DNA of 64,000 nt, from NCBI RefSeq assembly GCF_900640115.1, contig NZ_CAAAIW010000005.1, positions 1 through 64,000 of the forward strand, in the 5' to 3' direction. Of this stretch, positions 47,510 through 56,538 are shown piece by piece. The number at the start of each line of letters is the position of its first letter. The first letter of the stretch is position 1. The translations under genes and the position numbers were made by a program. The notes beneath the pieces were generated by a model that was not told where the DNA came from, made no database searches, and saw only the letters and a program-made list of their open reading frames with translations. The DNA is from Legionella yabuuchiae (GTDB lineage Bacteria; Pseudomonadota; Gammaproteobacteria; Legionellales; Legionellaceae).

Positions 47510-48061
47510 ATGATGAAAATGGATAAGCTCATTGATAATCAATCCATCATTATTACGCTGGATATTGACTCTCATTTATATGAGAAGCTGCGGACAATAT
47601 CAAAATCAGGGTACTCGGTGGTTGAAATTAACAGCACGGATCCTGCCATATTAAGCGGTGTAATTGGCGACTTTCCCCATCTTCGCATTGGTGCGGGCAA
47701 TATTATAAATACTGAACAACTCGAGCGGTGCTACCAAGCGGGAGCGCATTTTGTAACAAGCCCTGGTTTTTTACCCGCTATCGCACAAACCGCTAACATT
47801 TATTCCATTAATTATATACCCGGCATTGCCACCTTATCCGAAGCTATGGAAGCTCTATCCTTGGGATGCCAGCATGTGCGACCTTATCCTGCCAATTTAA
47901 ATTTTTGCACGTTATTAAATAAGAGCATTCCCTTACTGCGACTATTTCCAGCAGAGGTAGAATGGGAAGAAGTCGAGCACTTCTTAACGTTACCATCCGT
48001 TGCTGCAGTGAGCGTATTAAATCCAGACGTCAAACAATTACCTACTTTAGAAGTAGCTTAG
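47510..48061 (+). CDS. KDPG/KHG aldolase homologue lacking the catalytic lysine
   Basis: A 183-residue class I aldolase fold protein. Alignable with Eda: GYSVVEINSTDPA (Glu39 at the place of the catalytic Glu), IGAGNIINTEQL, AGAHFVTSPGF, YIPGIATLSEAMEALSLGC. In Eda the next strand carries the Schiff-base lysine in the motif FKFFPAE. Here that strand reads VRPYPAN with Arg124, and a second similar motif LRLFPAE (Arg144) also has Arg, so no Lys is available. It is also shorter than the usual 205-215 residues. It is probably not a working KDPG aldolase, and may be a paralogue with a new role or a decaying gene. The ribosome site is weak. Confidence 0.75.
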   Translation: MMKMDKLIDNQSIIITLDIDSHLYEKLRTISKSGYSVVEINSTDPAILSGVIGDFPHLRIGAGNIINTEQLERCYQAGAHFVTSPGFLPAIAQTANIYSINYIPGIATLSEAMEALSLGCQHVRPYPANLNFCTLLNKSIPLLRLFPAEVEWEEVEHFLTLPSVAAVSVLNPDVKQLPTLEVA

Positions 48062-48115
48062 GAACCTCATTCAGCCATACCGGAAACCGATTGATTGCGG
48101 TTTAGCTAATGGCAG

Positions 48116-48583
48116 TTATTTCTCTGGGTGCTTAACTAAATCATACAATAAAATGATGGCACCTAGACAAATGGCACTGTCTGCTAAATTAAAGACTGGC
48201 CAATGATAGGACTTATAATAAACGTCAATAAAATCAACCACATGCCCCAAAGTAAAGCGATCCACCAAATTTCCTAGCGCCCCCCCTAAAATAAGACTTA
48301 ATGCCAGCAATAATAAATACGAAGACGGGGCGGTTCTAATGATCCAAACGATCAATACTAAACTCATCACCAGGCTAAACCCGAAAAAAAACCATTGATG
48401 CCATCCGCCAGCGCCGCTTAAAAAACTAAACGCTGCCCCCGTGTTGTAAGCTAAGGTAAAATTAATCATAGGAAAGAGTGGATGGGGCTCATAAGGCGAC
48501 AAATGGGTTGTTGCCCAATATTTACTGAGTTGGTCAAAGAAAACAACCACCAAACTCACCAAAAACCATGCCCACTTTTTCAT
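48116..48583 (-). CDS. lspA: lipoprotein signal peptidase (signal peptidase II)
   Basis: A 155-residue inner-membrane aspartic protease that removes lipoprotein signal peptides after lipidation. It has four membrane helices, FDQLSKYW near the N-terminus, [30 protein letters not shown] with the first catalytic Asp, and [12 protein letters not shown] with the second. I chose the ATG at 48583, which overlaps the ileS stop (ATGA). A longer frame beginning 18 codons earlier would run inside ileS and is not needed. It forms the widespread ribF-ileS-lspA run. Confidence 0.95.
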   Translation of the reverse strand: MKKWAWFLVSLVVVFFDQLSKYWATTHLSPYEPHPLFPMINFTLAYNTGAAFSFLSGAGGWHQWFFFGFSLVMSLVLIVWIIRTAPSSYLLLLALSLILGGALGNLVDRFTLGHVVDFIDVYYKSYHWPVFNLADSAICLGAIILLYDLVKHPEK

Positions 48584-51378
48584 GCAAATTGTCTCACTTC
48601 GTCCATGCCACTTATATTGCCCACACACCGTACACAAAGATCAGGATAATGAGGGTCTTCGCCAACATCCGAACGTCGATGCCAACAGCGTGCGCATTTT
48701 TCATGCTCGCTTGCTTTAACCGAAATGGCAACGCCAAGCTCCTGACTCGCCAGCACTTCGGATGGTGTTTCGCTAAGGGGCAAAACCTTAGCGCCTGAGG
48801 TAATCAAAAGAAAGCGTAATTCATCTCCAAGACGATTGAGTAAATTAAACGATGGCTCATCGGCATACAACGTCACTTCTGCACCCAGTGCTGAACCGAG
48901 CCCCCCTTCCTTACGCTTTGACTCAAGGGCTTTATTTACTTCATCTCTGATTGCCTGTAACCGTTGCCAATCCTTCATGTCGATAGGATCTAATTTAGGC
49001 CAAGCATCGTACCAGGTTTCTAGGAAAATGGATTCCTTGCGCATCCCTGGAATGTATTGCCAAATTTCTTCGGCAGTAAATGATAAAATCGGAGCTAGCC
49101 AACGGGTTAATGCCTGAATAATATGATACATCGCCGTTTGGCATGAACGGCGAGCAACGCTGTTTTCAGGTGTCGTGTATTGACGATCTTTAATAATGTC
49201 CAAATAAAAACTGCCCATATCCACCGCACAAAAGTTATGAATTTTTTGATAAATCACATGGAATTGATATTGCTCATAAGCCTTAAGTATTTCGTCTTGC
49301 AATTGCTGGCAGCGTGCAATGGCCCACTGATCCAGTTCAACCATCTTTTCAACAGCCACTGAATTTCGTTCAGGAACGAAATCAAATAAATTGGATAACA
49401 AAAAGCGTGCTGTATTGCGAATACGACGATAGGCATCGGCATTGCGCTTAAGAATTTCCTCTGAAATACTCACTTCATTGCGATAATCTGTTGACGCTAC
49501 CCATAGACGCAAGATATCAGCGCCATGCTGGCTAATCAGCTTATCAAGCGCCACATAGTTGCCTTTGGATTTTGATAATTTTTTACCTTCGGCATCTACC
49601 GTATAACCGTGAGTTAATACTGTTTTGTAGGGAGGTTCTCCGTACATTGCAACAGAGGTCGTCAAGGAAGAGTTAAACCAACCACGATGCTGATCCGACC
49701 CCTCAAAATACACATCCGCCGGAAAACCAAGTTCGTGGCCTTTCTGAAGCACGGTATAATGCGTCACTCCCGAATCAAACCAAACATCCAGCGTATCGGT
49801 AACTTTTTCGTAAGCCTCCGCTTCCTCACCGAGCAACTCTTCAACCGCAAGATTAAACCAAGCGTCTATCCCTTCCTGTTCAATCCTTCCAGCCACTTGC
49901 TCCATTAATGAAACCGTATCCGGATGCAATTGGCGAGTTGATTTATGGACCAATAAAGGGATAGGCGTTCCCCAGGCTCTTTGCCTAGAAACACACCAGT
50001 CGGGTCTATTCTCTACCATGAGACGAATGCGAGCTTGGCCCCAGTCAGGAACCCATTTCGCTTTATCAAGCTGCGACAATATGTTGTCTCGTAGCCCATT
50101 TTTATCCATCGAAATAAACCACTGTGGCGTTGCTCTAAAAATTACTGGGGTTTTATGACGCCAGCAATGAGGGTAGCTGTGATGAACCATCTCTTCATGC
50201 AGCAATACGCCTTTGTCGCGTAACACCTGGATAATTTCTCCATTTGCTTTATAGACATGCCTACCCGCAAACAGAGGCACATCGTCGCTATAACAACCAT
50301 TGGCCATGACGGGGTTTATCAAAGGTAAATCATAGGCTTGGCCAACTAAGTAATCGTCAGGACCATGAGCTGGTGCTGTATGCACACATCCCGTTCCTGA
50401 TTCGGTGGTGACATGCTCGGCAAGAACCACCGGCACTTCTTTATTATAAAAGGGATGGTGCAGCGACAAGCGATCAAACGCACGGCCTTGAACACGTCCT
50501 AGAATGGTAAATTTTTCAATGCCTAACCGTCCCATAACCGACTCAGCCAATTCGTTGGCTACAATAAAATATTGATTGCCTGAATCAATCAAGGCATATT
50601 CCAACTCGGGATGTAAACTTACGGCTTCATTTGCGGGCAATGTCCAGGGCGTCGTGGTCCAAATTGGTACAATCACATTTTTTTCTGGCAACCCACGTTC
50701 TACTTTATCTAGAAATTCGTTGGGTTTCATTGCAAAAAAAGCCACATCAATAGAGGGCGATGTTTTGTCTTCATAATCCACTTCGGCTTCAGCCAATGCA
50801 GAACCACAATCTAAACACCAGTGAACAGGCTTAAACCCTTGTTGTAAATGACCGTTCGCCACAATTTTAGCCAACGCTCGAACGATATTGGCCTCATTCG
50901 CAAAGCTCATCGTGATGTATGGGTTATTCCACTCGCCAAATATCCCTAAGCGTTTGAATTCTTCGCGTTGTATATCGATTTGAGTCGCCGCATACTCTCG
51001 ACACTTTTGTCGAAATTCACTCACAGAAAGTTTTAAACCCGCTTTACCCACTTTCTTCTCAACATTTAATTCAATAGGAAGACCATGGCAATCCCATCCT
51101 GGAACATAGGGTGCGTCATAACCGCTGAACGTTTTCGACTTGATAATGATGTCTTTAAGAATTTTATTTAAAGCATGTCCACAGTGAAGATGGCCGTTGG
51201 CGTATGGGGGGCCATCATGCAAAATAAATCGTTTTTGACCAGCACGCGCGTTGCGAATCTTTTCATAGACCGCTTTGGCTTCCCACTCTGACAACATGCT
51301 TGGCTCTCGCTGTGCGAGGCTCGCTTTCATAGGAAATAAGGTATTGGGTAAATTTAAAGTGTCTTTATATTCTGCCAT
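48580..51378 (-). CDS. ileS: isoleucyl-tRNA synthetase
   Basis: A 932-residue class I synthetase charging tRNA-Ile. Motifs in order: [16 protein letters not shown] (HIGH box, residues about 57-72), an editing CP1 domain with [12 protein letters not shown] and [35 protein letters not shown] (KMSKS box, near 602), and a C-terminal zinc site CARCWHRR with CVRC. This is the bacterial type 1, mupirocin-sensitive architecture. Middle gene of ribF-ileS-lspA. Confidence 0.97.
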   Translation of the reverse strand: MAEYKDTLNLPNTLFPMKASLAQREPSMLSEWEAKAVYEKIRNARAGQKRFILHDGPPYANGHLHCGHALNKILKDIIIKSKTFSGYDAPYVPGWDCHGLPIELNVEKKVGKAGLKLSVSEFRQKCREYAATQIDIQREEFKRLGIFGEWNNPYITMSFANEANIVRALAKIVANGHLQQGFKPVHWCLDCGSALAEAEVDYEDKTSPSIDVAFFAMKPNEFLDKVERGLPEKNVIVPIWTTTPWTLPANEAVSLHPELEYALIDSGNQYFIVANELAESVMGRLGIEKFTILGRVQGRAFDRLSLHHPFYNKEVPVVLAEHVTTESGTGCVHTAPAHGPDDYLVGQAYDLPLINPVMANGCYSDDVPLFAGRHVYKANGEIIQVLRDKGVLLHEEMVHHSYPHCWRHKTPVIFRATPQWFISMDKNGLRDNILSQLDKAKWVPDWGQARIRLMVENRPDWCVSRQRAWGTPIPLLVHKSTRQLHPDTVSLMEQVAGRIEQEGIDAWFNLAVEELLGEEAEAYEKVTDTLDVWFDSGVTHYTVLQKGHELGFPADVYFEGSDQHRGWFNSSLTTSVAMYGEPPYKTVLTHGYTVDAEGKKLSKSKGNYVALDKLISQHGADILRLWVASTDYRNEVSISEEILKRNADAYRRIRNTARFLLSNLFDFVPERNSVAVEKMVELDQWAIARCQQLQDEILKAYEQYQFHVIYQKIHNFCAVDMGSFYLDIIKDRQYTTPENSVARRSCQTAMYHIIQALTRWLAPILSFTAEEIWQYIPGMRKESIFLETWYDAWPKLDPIDMKDWQRLQAIRDEVNKALESKRKEGGLGSALGAEVTLYADEPSFNLLNRLGDELRFLLITSGAKVLPLSETPSEVLASQELGVAISVKASEHEKCARCWHRRSDVGEDPHYPDLCVRCVGNISGMDEVRQFA

Positions 51379-51401
51379 GAGCTCTACTCTATAAGATAAG
51401 T

Positions 51402-52325
51402 CTATGTATTAAAATAGTGAATCGCCGCTTCAATATCCGCTTTTATCGTTGCTATTAAATCATCAAGCGATGAGAATCGTTGCTCATCTCGTAACTTCTG
51501 AAGAAATACAACCTCTAACAATTCACCATACAAGGATTGATTAAAATCTAGTATATGGACTTCCAGGATATTTTTACTACCATCGACCGTCGGTCTACAA
51601 CCAATGTTGGCCACGCCATTTAACAGTGTACCATTTCTTAACACATGAACGAAATAAACTCCACGAATTGGGAGTTTTTTTCGCGTTAAATTAAAGTTTG
51701 CCGTCGGAATACCCCACTGACGCCCTCGTTGGTCGCCTTTCATGACGCGCCCACACATGCTGTAGTTTCTACCTAGCAGTTTGCTAGCCAGCATTAACTG
51801 ATCGGCTTTAAGTGCGGCTCTGATTTTAGTGGAGCTTACGCGTTCTTCAAACACCTGAAAATCAGAAAAAAAACGAACCGACCGCTCTTGAGCTTGAAAC
51901 AGTAGGTTTAATAACTCAGCATCTCCTTCACGGTGTTTACCAAAACGAAAATCTTGCCCTACCATTAATAATTTTACATTCAATAACGATAAGAGAAACT
52001 GCTGAACAAACACCTGAGGCTCCATGACCGCAAGCGTTTTATTAAAGGTCATACAATAGACAAAATCGACCCCTAGCTGTTTAAGTCCAATGATTTTTTC
52101 TCTTAAACTCGATAACCGCGCAGGTGGGTTTGAGGGATGGAAGTATTCGCTCGGCTGTGGTTCAAATAATATCACCAGTAACGGCAACGTTAAGACTTCC
52201 GCTTGTTGCCGCCCTGCTTGGATCAGGGCCTGGTGACCAACATGGACACCATCAAAATTACCGATTGTAGCCACCGATCCGGCACTAAGCTCACTAAATG
52301 GGCCACTCCCTCGTAGTAATTGCAT
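51402..52325 (-). CDS. ribF: bifunctional riboflavin kinase / FAD synthetase
   Basis: A 307-residue enzyme making FMN and FAD. The N-terminal nucleotidyltransferase domain has [15 protein letters not shown] (residues 22-36), FEPQPSEYF, and SSTKIRAAL near 165. The C-terminal kinase domain has [20 protein letters not shown] and GVYFVHV. First gene of the ribF-ileS-lspA operon. Its upstream region is occupied by a copy of the TTCAAAATGCGA element starting 34 bases before the ATG. Confidence 0.96.
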   Translation of the reverse strand: MQLLRGSGPFSELSAGSVATIGNFDGVHVGHQALIQAGRQQAEVLTLPLLVILFEPQPSEYFHPSNPPARLSSLREKIIGLKQLGVDFVYCMTFNKTLAVMEPQVFVQQFLLSLLNVKLLMVGQDFRFGKHREGDAELLNLLFQAQERSVRFFSDFQVFEERVSSTKIRAALKADQLMLASKLLGRNYSMCGRVMKGDQRGRQWGIPTANFNLTRKKLPIRGVYFVHVLRNGTLLNGVANIGCRPTVDGSKNILEVHILDFNQSLYGELLEVVFLQKLRDEQRFSSLDDLIATIKADIEAAIHYFNT

Positions 52326-52358
52326 ATGAACTGATTTTTACTAAGCAAAAAAAATAAT

Positions 52359-52512
52359 TATACCCAAGATACTTCAAAATGCGATATTTTAGACGATATA
52401 ATTTTTTTGCCCAAACGTTGATAAAAAACGAGTAAAAGCCTGCTCTATCGCGATCTGCTTGGACGAAACAAGCATCATCCCGAGAGTCGCATTTTGAAGT
52501 ATTTTGGCTATA
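52359..52512. repeat. TTCAAAATGCGA element, full 154-base copy
   Basis: Ends are near-perfect inverted repeats of about 27 bases. The left TATACCCAAGATACTTCAAA continues ATGCGAT, and the right end reads as the same sequence on the other strand with three differences (52486-52512). The interior of about 100 bases has no open frame. This size and structure fits a MITE-like or BIME-like element. It separates ribF from the GC-richer asparaginase segment. Confidence 0.75.
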
Positions 52513-52552
52513 AAATAGGCTTATGCTGCATCTGAACCTAACATCGCTGTTC

Positions 52553-53620
52553 TTAATCTTTGTAGATTTCGACAACCGGCTTGCCTTCCTTGTCTATGTA
52601 AGCGCGGTACATCCCCTCGGAATTGAACGAGATTCCTATGTTCCCGAACTTGTCGATCGCGATCACCCCTCCGCCGCCCCCCGCCTTCTGCAGCTTTTGT
52701 TGGATGACTGCGTCCGCCGCCTGCTGAACAGAAAGCGCACGGTATTCCATAAGTGCTGCAATATCTCTTGCGACAGTGAGGCGTATGAAGAACTCGCCCC
52801 AGCCGGTCGCTGATACCGCGCACGTCGCATTGTCAGCGTAGGTTCCGGCCCCAATCACGGGCACGTCGCCGACGCGTCCGTATTTCTTGTAGGTCATTCC
52901 TCCTGTCGAGGTCCCCGCCGCGAGATTTCCGTCCTTGTCGAGCGCGACGGCGCCCACTGTGCCAAATCTATTCTCGGGGAGATCCTGTTCGGTAGAAAAA
53001 GCTGCGCTGTCTTTTTTCTTCTTATCCTGTTCTGCCTCAATGATCTTCTGAAGCGAGTCCCATCGTCTTTGGGTGAAGTAGTACTTCGGGGTTACCAATT
53101 CGATCTTCATTTCTTCGGCGAATCGTTCTGCACCCTCGCCGATCATCATCACGTGCGGCGACCTATCCATCACCGCACGCGCAAGCGTGATGGGGTTTTT
53201 CACGCGATGAAGCCCTGCAACAGCGCCTGCATTCAGCGATTTGCCGTCCATTATCGACGCCTCGAGCTCGTTTTTGCCGTCGGCAGTAAATACTGCTCCC
53301 TTGCCCGCGTTGAAAAGCGGCGAATCCTCGAGGATCCGGATCGCTATCTCGACCGCATCCAGTCCTGTCTTACCCTCTTTCAGGGCGTTGTACCCGCCGA
53401 GAACGGCTTCTTCAAGCTTCGCCCTATATGCTTTTTCCTGTTTGAAGGTAAGTCTACCTCTGGGTATGACGCCGGCTCCACCGTGTATGACGAATCCGAT
53501 CCGTGGGTTCTGAGGCGACTGAAGCTGAAGCCCCCTGGGACGCCCGGTCTTCTGCGCGAAACCGACAAACGGAACCGCAAGAAATGCTGCAACCAAGAGC
53601 AGAGAGGTAATTATTTTCAT
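52553..53620 (-). CDS. secreted isoaspartyl peptidase / L-asparaginase (plant-type Ntn hydrolase)
   Basis: A 355-residue Ntn-type hydrolase with a signal peptide (LLLVAAFLAVPFVGFA, cleavage near residue 22). The alpha subunit begins IGFVIHGGAGVIPRG. The autoproteolysis site is FG-TVGAVALD with nucleophile Thr221, and the beta subunit has AAGTSTGGMTYKKYGRVGDVPVIGAGTYAD. The family cleaves isoaspartyl dipeptides and asparagine in the periplasm or outside the cell. Base composition is distinctly GC-richer than both neighbours, with many GCC/GGC/CGC-type codons. The signal peptide and sequence style recall Bacteroidota/Chlorobi-group enzymes. I infer recent horizontal transfer. It is bounded by repeat elements on both sides. 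Confidence 0.93.
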   Translation of the reverse strand: MKIITSLLLVAAFLAVPFVGFAQKTGRPRGLQLQSPQNPRIGFVIHGGAGVIPRGRLTFKQEKAYRAKLEEAVLGGYNALKEGKTGLDAVEIAIRILEDSPLFNAGKGAVFTADGKNELEASIMDGKSLNAGAVAGLHRVKNPITLARAVMDRSPHVMMIGEGAERFAEEMKIELVTPKYYFTQRRWDSLQKIIEAEQDKKKKDSAAFSTEQDLPENRFGTVGAVALDKDGNLAAGTSTGGMTYKKYGRVGDVPVIGAGTYADNATCAVSATGWGEFFIRLTVARDIAALMEYRALSVQQAADAVIQQKLQKAGGGGGVIAIDKFGNIGISFNSEGMYRAYIDKEGKPVVEIYKD

Positions 53621-53720
53621 AAGCTACTCCGAAGAAAACACCTGAACGATTACCAAAAACGACTGGACGACTTAGTCGCGACGATCTCGTGTTCAGTCTT
53701 TTGAGTTGTTTCCGTTCGAG

Positions 53721-53793
53721 GATGTGGAGGATACCTTCGGGCGGTCAGCGCTTCTTGTAATCGGCGCCAAGGAAGGCAGCATAATCCCATTTT
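53721..53793 (-). pseudogene. 3' end of a second foreign gene
   Basis: Upstream of the asparaginase, on the same strand, a frame ends WDYAAFLGADYKKR and TGA (stop near 53749-53751). It is cut off on its 5' side by the repeat element at 53794. Its GC-rich style matches the asparaginase gene. I read it as the tail of a neighbouring donor gene carried in with the cassette. It is too short to identify. Confidence 0.45.
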
Positions 53794-53820
53794 TATATCC
53801 AAGAAACTTCAAAATGCGAC
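53794..53820 (-). repeat. half copy of the TTCAAAATGCGA element
   Basis: TATATCCAAGAAACTTCAAA followed by ATGCGAC, matching the left arm of the full copy at 52359. It marks exactly where the GC-richer DNA stops, so the foreign segment lies between two copies of the element. Confidence 0.7.
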
Positions 53821-53858
53821 TTTAATGCTATCCATTATTTTGCCTTTACTATCAAGAC

Positions 53859-54296
53859 CTAATCTTTTTTATCCTGTGGAGGACGAACCACTAGGACATC
53901 ACAGTTGGCACCATGCAGAATTGCGTTAGCAGTTGATCCGAGTAAAAGGGCGAGTCCATGCTTACCATGGCTGCCAGTGACAATAAGATCCACTTTATTT
54001 TCTTCAGCGACACGCAACACTTCGTTTTTAGTGGAGCCAAACTCTAAATAGCGATGGTTGTTATCAACCTTGAGTTGATCTCCTAACGCGTTTAGCTCTT
54101 TCTCGGCTTGCTCACGTATTGAAACTTCAACTTCGGCAAAACCCGCAAATCCAGGATAGGCATACGCAGGTATTGGTTCAACCACATGCACAAGAATCAA
54201 TTCCGCACCATTTTCTTCTGCTATTTTTTTGGCCTTATGTGCTGCATTAACCCCGACCTCATCAAAATCGGTAGCAAACAATACCTTCTTATACAT
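53859..54296 (-). CDS. universal stress protein, UspA family, ATP-binding type
   Basis: A 145-residue Usp domain protein. It starts KKVLFATDFDEVGVNAAHKA and has the nucleotide-binding pattern GSHGKHGLALLLGSTAN (G-x2-G-x9-G-S/T) near residues 110-126, then CDVLVVRPP. Family members form dimers, and many bind ATP and support survival in stress or stationary phase. It stands alone, between the foreign segment and the divergent riboswitch-controlled transporter. Confidence 0.92.
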   Translation of the reverse strand: MYKKVLFATDFDEVGVNAAHKAKKIAEENGAELILVHVVEPIPAYAYPGFAGFAEVEVSIREQAEKELNALGDQLKVDNNHRYLEFGSTKNEVLRVAEENKVDLIVTGSHGKHGLALLLGSTANAILHGANCDVLVVRPPQDKKD

Positions 54297-54374
54297 GTTT
54301 CTCTCCTTGAGAATGCTCTATGAATCAAAGACTAGCAGAAAAATTAATAATTTCCCAGTGGCGGGCTAATCATT

Positions 54375-54380
54375 TATAAT
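54375..54380 (+). promoter_or_regulatory. -10 element of the thiamine-transporter transcript
   Basis: A perfect TATAAT lies just ahead of the riboswitch. The -35 position (54352-54357, TTCCCA) is poor. Transcription would start at about 54387, at the first aptamer bases. Confidence 0.5.
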
Positions 54381-54385
54381 AGTAA

Positions 54386-54478
54386 ATGGGGTGCTACCAA
54401 AATACTCATAATGAGCAAACTCGGTGGCTGAGACTATACCCATAGAACCTGTACGGGTAATGCCGTCGTAGGAAGTAT
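54386..54478 (+). promoter_or_regulatory. TPP (thiamine pyrophosphate) riboswitch
   Basis: The conserved THI-box landmarks appear in order: GGGGTGC, a variable P3 arm, GGCTGAGA, TATACCC, GAACCTG, CGGGTAATGCCG and CGTAGGA. The closing P1 helix pairs TAAAT near 54383-54387 with ATTTA running up to the start codon at 54482. AGGAAG within the aptamer's 3' strand is the only plausible ribosome site. When TPP is bound this site would be held in the structure, so control is probably at translation: high thiamine pyrophosphate turns the gene off. No terminator hairpin lies between the aptamer and the gene. Confidence 0.93.
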
Positions 54479-54481
54479 TTA

Positions 54482-55081
54482 ATGATTTATGATTTAACCG
54501 GCGCTATTGTTTCACTGATCGCAACTTATTTTTTTATCCAACAAAATAAAAAGGCGTGGTCGATTAGCCTCATAGCCACCCTCTTTAATGCTTGGCTTTA
54601 CTTTACCCATGGTATCTATGCTGATATGGCCCTGGAATGTTTTTATTTTGCCAGCGCGGCTTATGGTTGGTATTGCTGGTCATTGAGTGAAGTAAATGCT
54701 AAATCAGCGACTAAAGCAATCATTCGATTATCGCTCAGATCTTGGGTTTACTTATTAATAGGGACAGGGACCGGTTTCGCATTGATTCTGTTATTACTCA
54801 TCAACGTCACTAATTCAACGATTCCAGGACTGGATGCCTTCACGACTTCGATGAGTTTAGCGGCTCAGTTATTAATGTGTCATAAGGTTCTTTCAACTTG
54901 GATATTCTGGCTCGTCACTGATGCGATTTACGCTGTTCTTTATTGGCACAAACAACTGCCTTTTCATACGGTTTTGATGATGCTTTATATGGCCATGGCC
55001 ATAGTTGGCTATAAAACTTGGTCAAAAGCACATTCAGGTGTTAGGGATCAGGTGTCGGGAATGCTAACACCTGATATCTGA
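54482..55081 (+). CDS. pnuT: PnuC-family transporter, probably for thiamine (PnuT)
   Basis: A 199-residue protein with about seven membrane helices. PnuC-family markers: FIQQNKKAWSISLIATLFNAWLYFTHGIYADM, ECFYFASAAYGWYCW, and WIFWLVTDAIYAVLYWHKQL near the end. PnuC itself carries nicotinamide riboside, while PnuT relatives carry thiamine by facilitated diffusion with trapping by phosphorylation. The TPP riboswitch directly upstream makes thiamine the likely substrate. No thiamine kinase gene follows, unlike some pnuT loci, so trapping must rely on an enzyme encoded elsewhere. Confidence 0.88.
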   Translation: MIYDLTGAIVSLIATYFFIQQNKKAWSISLIATLFNAWLYFTHGIYADMALECFYFASAAYGWYCWSLSEVNAKSATKAIIRLSLRSWVYLLIGTGTGFALILLLLINVTNSTIPGLDAFTTSMSLAAQLLMCHKVLSTWIFWLVTDAIYAVLYWHKQLPFHTVLMMLYMAMAIVGYKTWSKAHSGVRDQVSGMLTPDI

Positions 55082-55094
55082 TCCATGCTCAAGG

Positions 55095-56537
55095 TTATCC
55101 TAACGATTGTAAATGATCGACTTTCCGTACCCATGGTTTAAACTTTGCTAAATCCTGCGGAAGCTCTGCAATGGCGTGTTTTGCCCCATCGTGGTCTTTA
55201 TAACCCCCCATGGTTAATACATACCAATTTTTACCTTGTTTCTTTGATTTATGAATATGGGCTTTGTCTTTGATATGATGAAGGATTGCAAAGCGTTCTA
55301 ATTCAGAACGACTATGACTTGCTATTAACTGAATGGTGTAGACCCCTTTAGATGATTGTTTCGCTATTTTGGCTATTTGGGGTTTGGAAGGTTTAACTTC
55401 CTGCTTGGCTATCTTAAGGTCAACTCCGCTGTTTAGGTCAGATTCTTCTGCTTGCTCAAGAGGCATCTCGTCTGCAGATTTGCTTTTGTGAATGATTTTA
55501 GGAACCACAACGACTTTATCCATCACAACGAGGGAATCATTGAGTGAATCATCATCTTCATTATTCACGACAAGCTCAGCACGTCTTAATTCAATAGGCT
55601 GTAAAAATTGACGTACGGCTGCCAGATCATAAGACGGAATGCTGCTCATAAAAAAGGGTTCATCGTCTGTTTTAGAAGCGATAAGGCTATCTTTTGTGGG
55701 TTTTTCAAGCTCCACGACCACTTGAGACGAAGGATTTAGTCCAGATTCAGAGGGTTTTAGTGTAAATGCCAAACCAAGAGCCACCACAACGGCACCCGCT
55801 ATCAAAGATAAACGCTGATAATGTTTTTTACTTTGCTGCGCAGCGCCAGGTACCGCGGCCTGACCTAAATTAAAAAAACTTGCCATTTGGGTATTAATTC
55901 CTAAGATGCTGCCATCGGTATACTGATAAAATTGTTTTGTACGCTCTTCAGGAATAAACTCAGGTTGAGTTATAAAGCGGTGAAGAACATAATCCTTTGT
56001 TTCTTTTTCGTTTAAATGCCCTAGTTCAATAGTATGAATCATTTCTTTATAGTCTTGCTGTTCAAATTGATTCAACACTTTCAAAAATGATTGATTCGCC
56101 ACAAAACAAACATGGAAATAACCGTGGGATCCTTGCTGCTGCAAAGGGTTCAAAAGCTTTTCGATAAAACACTCTGGCAAATGGTGAGCATCATCGATGA
56201 TGAGCAAGGTATGTGATTGATTCGTCTGACAGACGTCAATAAATTCCTCAAACGTATCCTTGCCCCGAAGATTAAGTTTGGCGCTAATCTTACGCATAAA
56301 ATCCGCTTCATCAAATAACGGATCCACGACAAAATAATGGCATTGAATTTGAGGATCTAGATGCGTTTGCAAGAGCACAGCAAAGGATGTTTTACCATTG
56401 CCTTGTTCACCTAGTACAGAAATTAATACGTTTGTGCCAAGGACAATCTGATTAATGAACTCCATTTTAGCCAGCCAGCTTGCAGGCTGGTACATTTTGT
56501 TTAGATCGTGTTTAACCTCGATGGCTCCATCACTCAT
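55095..56537 (-). CDS. damX: DamX-like protein: AAA+ ATPase fused to a SPOR domain
   Basis: About 480 residues. The N-terminal cytoplasmic AAA+ (ExeA-type) domain has Walker A GEQGNGKTSF near residue 39 and Walker B LLIIDDAHHLPE near 108. One membrane helix lies around residues 237-255 (SLIAGAVVVALGLAFTL). A long acidic linker leads to a C-terminal SPOR domain (YTIQLIASHSRSELERF to the end), which binds denuded peptidoglycan at the division septum. The aroK-aroB-damX order is conserved in gammaproteobacteria. I chose the ATG at 56537 because AAAGGAG lies nine bases upstream; a start eight codons earlier would overlap aroB. Confidence 0.88.
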   Translation of the reverse strand: MSDGAIEVKHDLNKMYQPASWLAKMEFINQIVLGTNVLISVLGEQGNGKTSFAVLLQTHLDPQIQCHYFVVDPLFDEADFMRKISAKLNLRGKDTFEEFIDVCQTNQSHTLLIIDDAHHLPECFIEKLLNPLQQQGSHGYFHVCFVANQSFLKVLNQFEQQDYKEMIHTIELGHLNEKETKDYVLHRFITQPEFIPEERTKQFYQYTDGSILGINTQMASFFNLGQAAVPGAAQQSKKHYQRLSLIAGAVVVALGLAFTLKPSESGLNPSSQVVVELEKPTKDSLIASKTDDEPFFMSSIPSYDLAAVRQFLQPIELRRAELVVNNEDDDSLNDSLVVMDKVVVVPKIIHKSKSADEMPLEQAEESDLNSGVDLKIAKQEVKPSKPQIAKIAKQSSKGVYTIQLIASHSRSELERFAILHHIKDKAHIHKSKKQGKNWYVLTMGGYKDHDGAKHAIAELPQDLAKFKPWVRKVDHLQSLG

Positions 56538-56538
56538 T

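Noticed and set aside
52294-52575. A 93-codon minus-strand frame upstream of ribF
   Set aside because: It is translated from the inverted-repeat element and its junction with the foreign segment; no ribosome site or family.
53069-53704. A 211-codon plus-strand open frame across the asparaginase gene
   Set aside because: It is antisense to a well-supported Ntn hydrolase with signal peptide. GC-rich third positions leave the opposite strand open by chance, and the translation has no family features.
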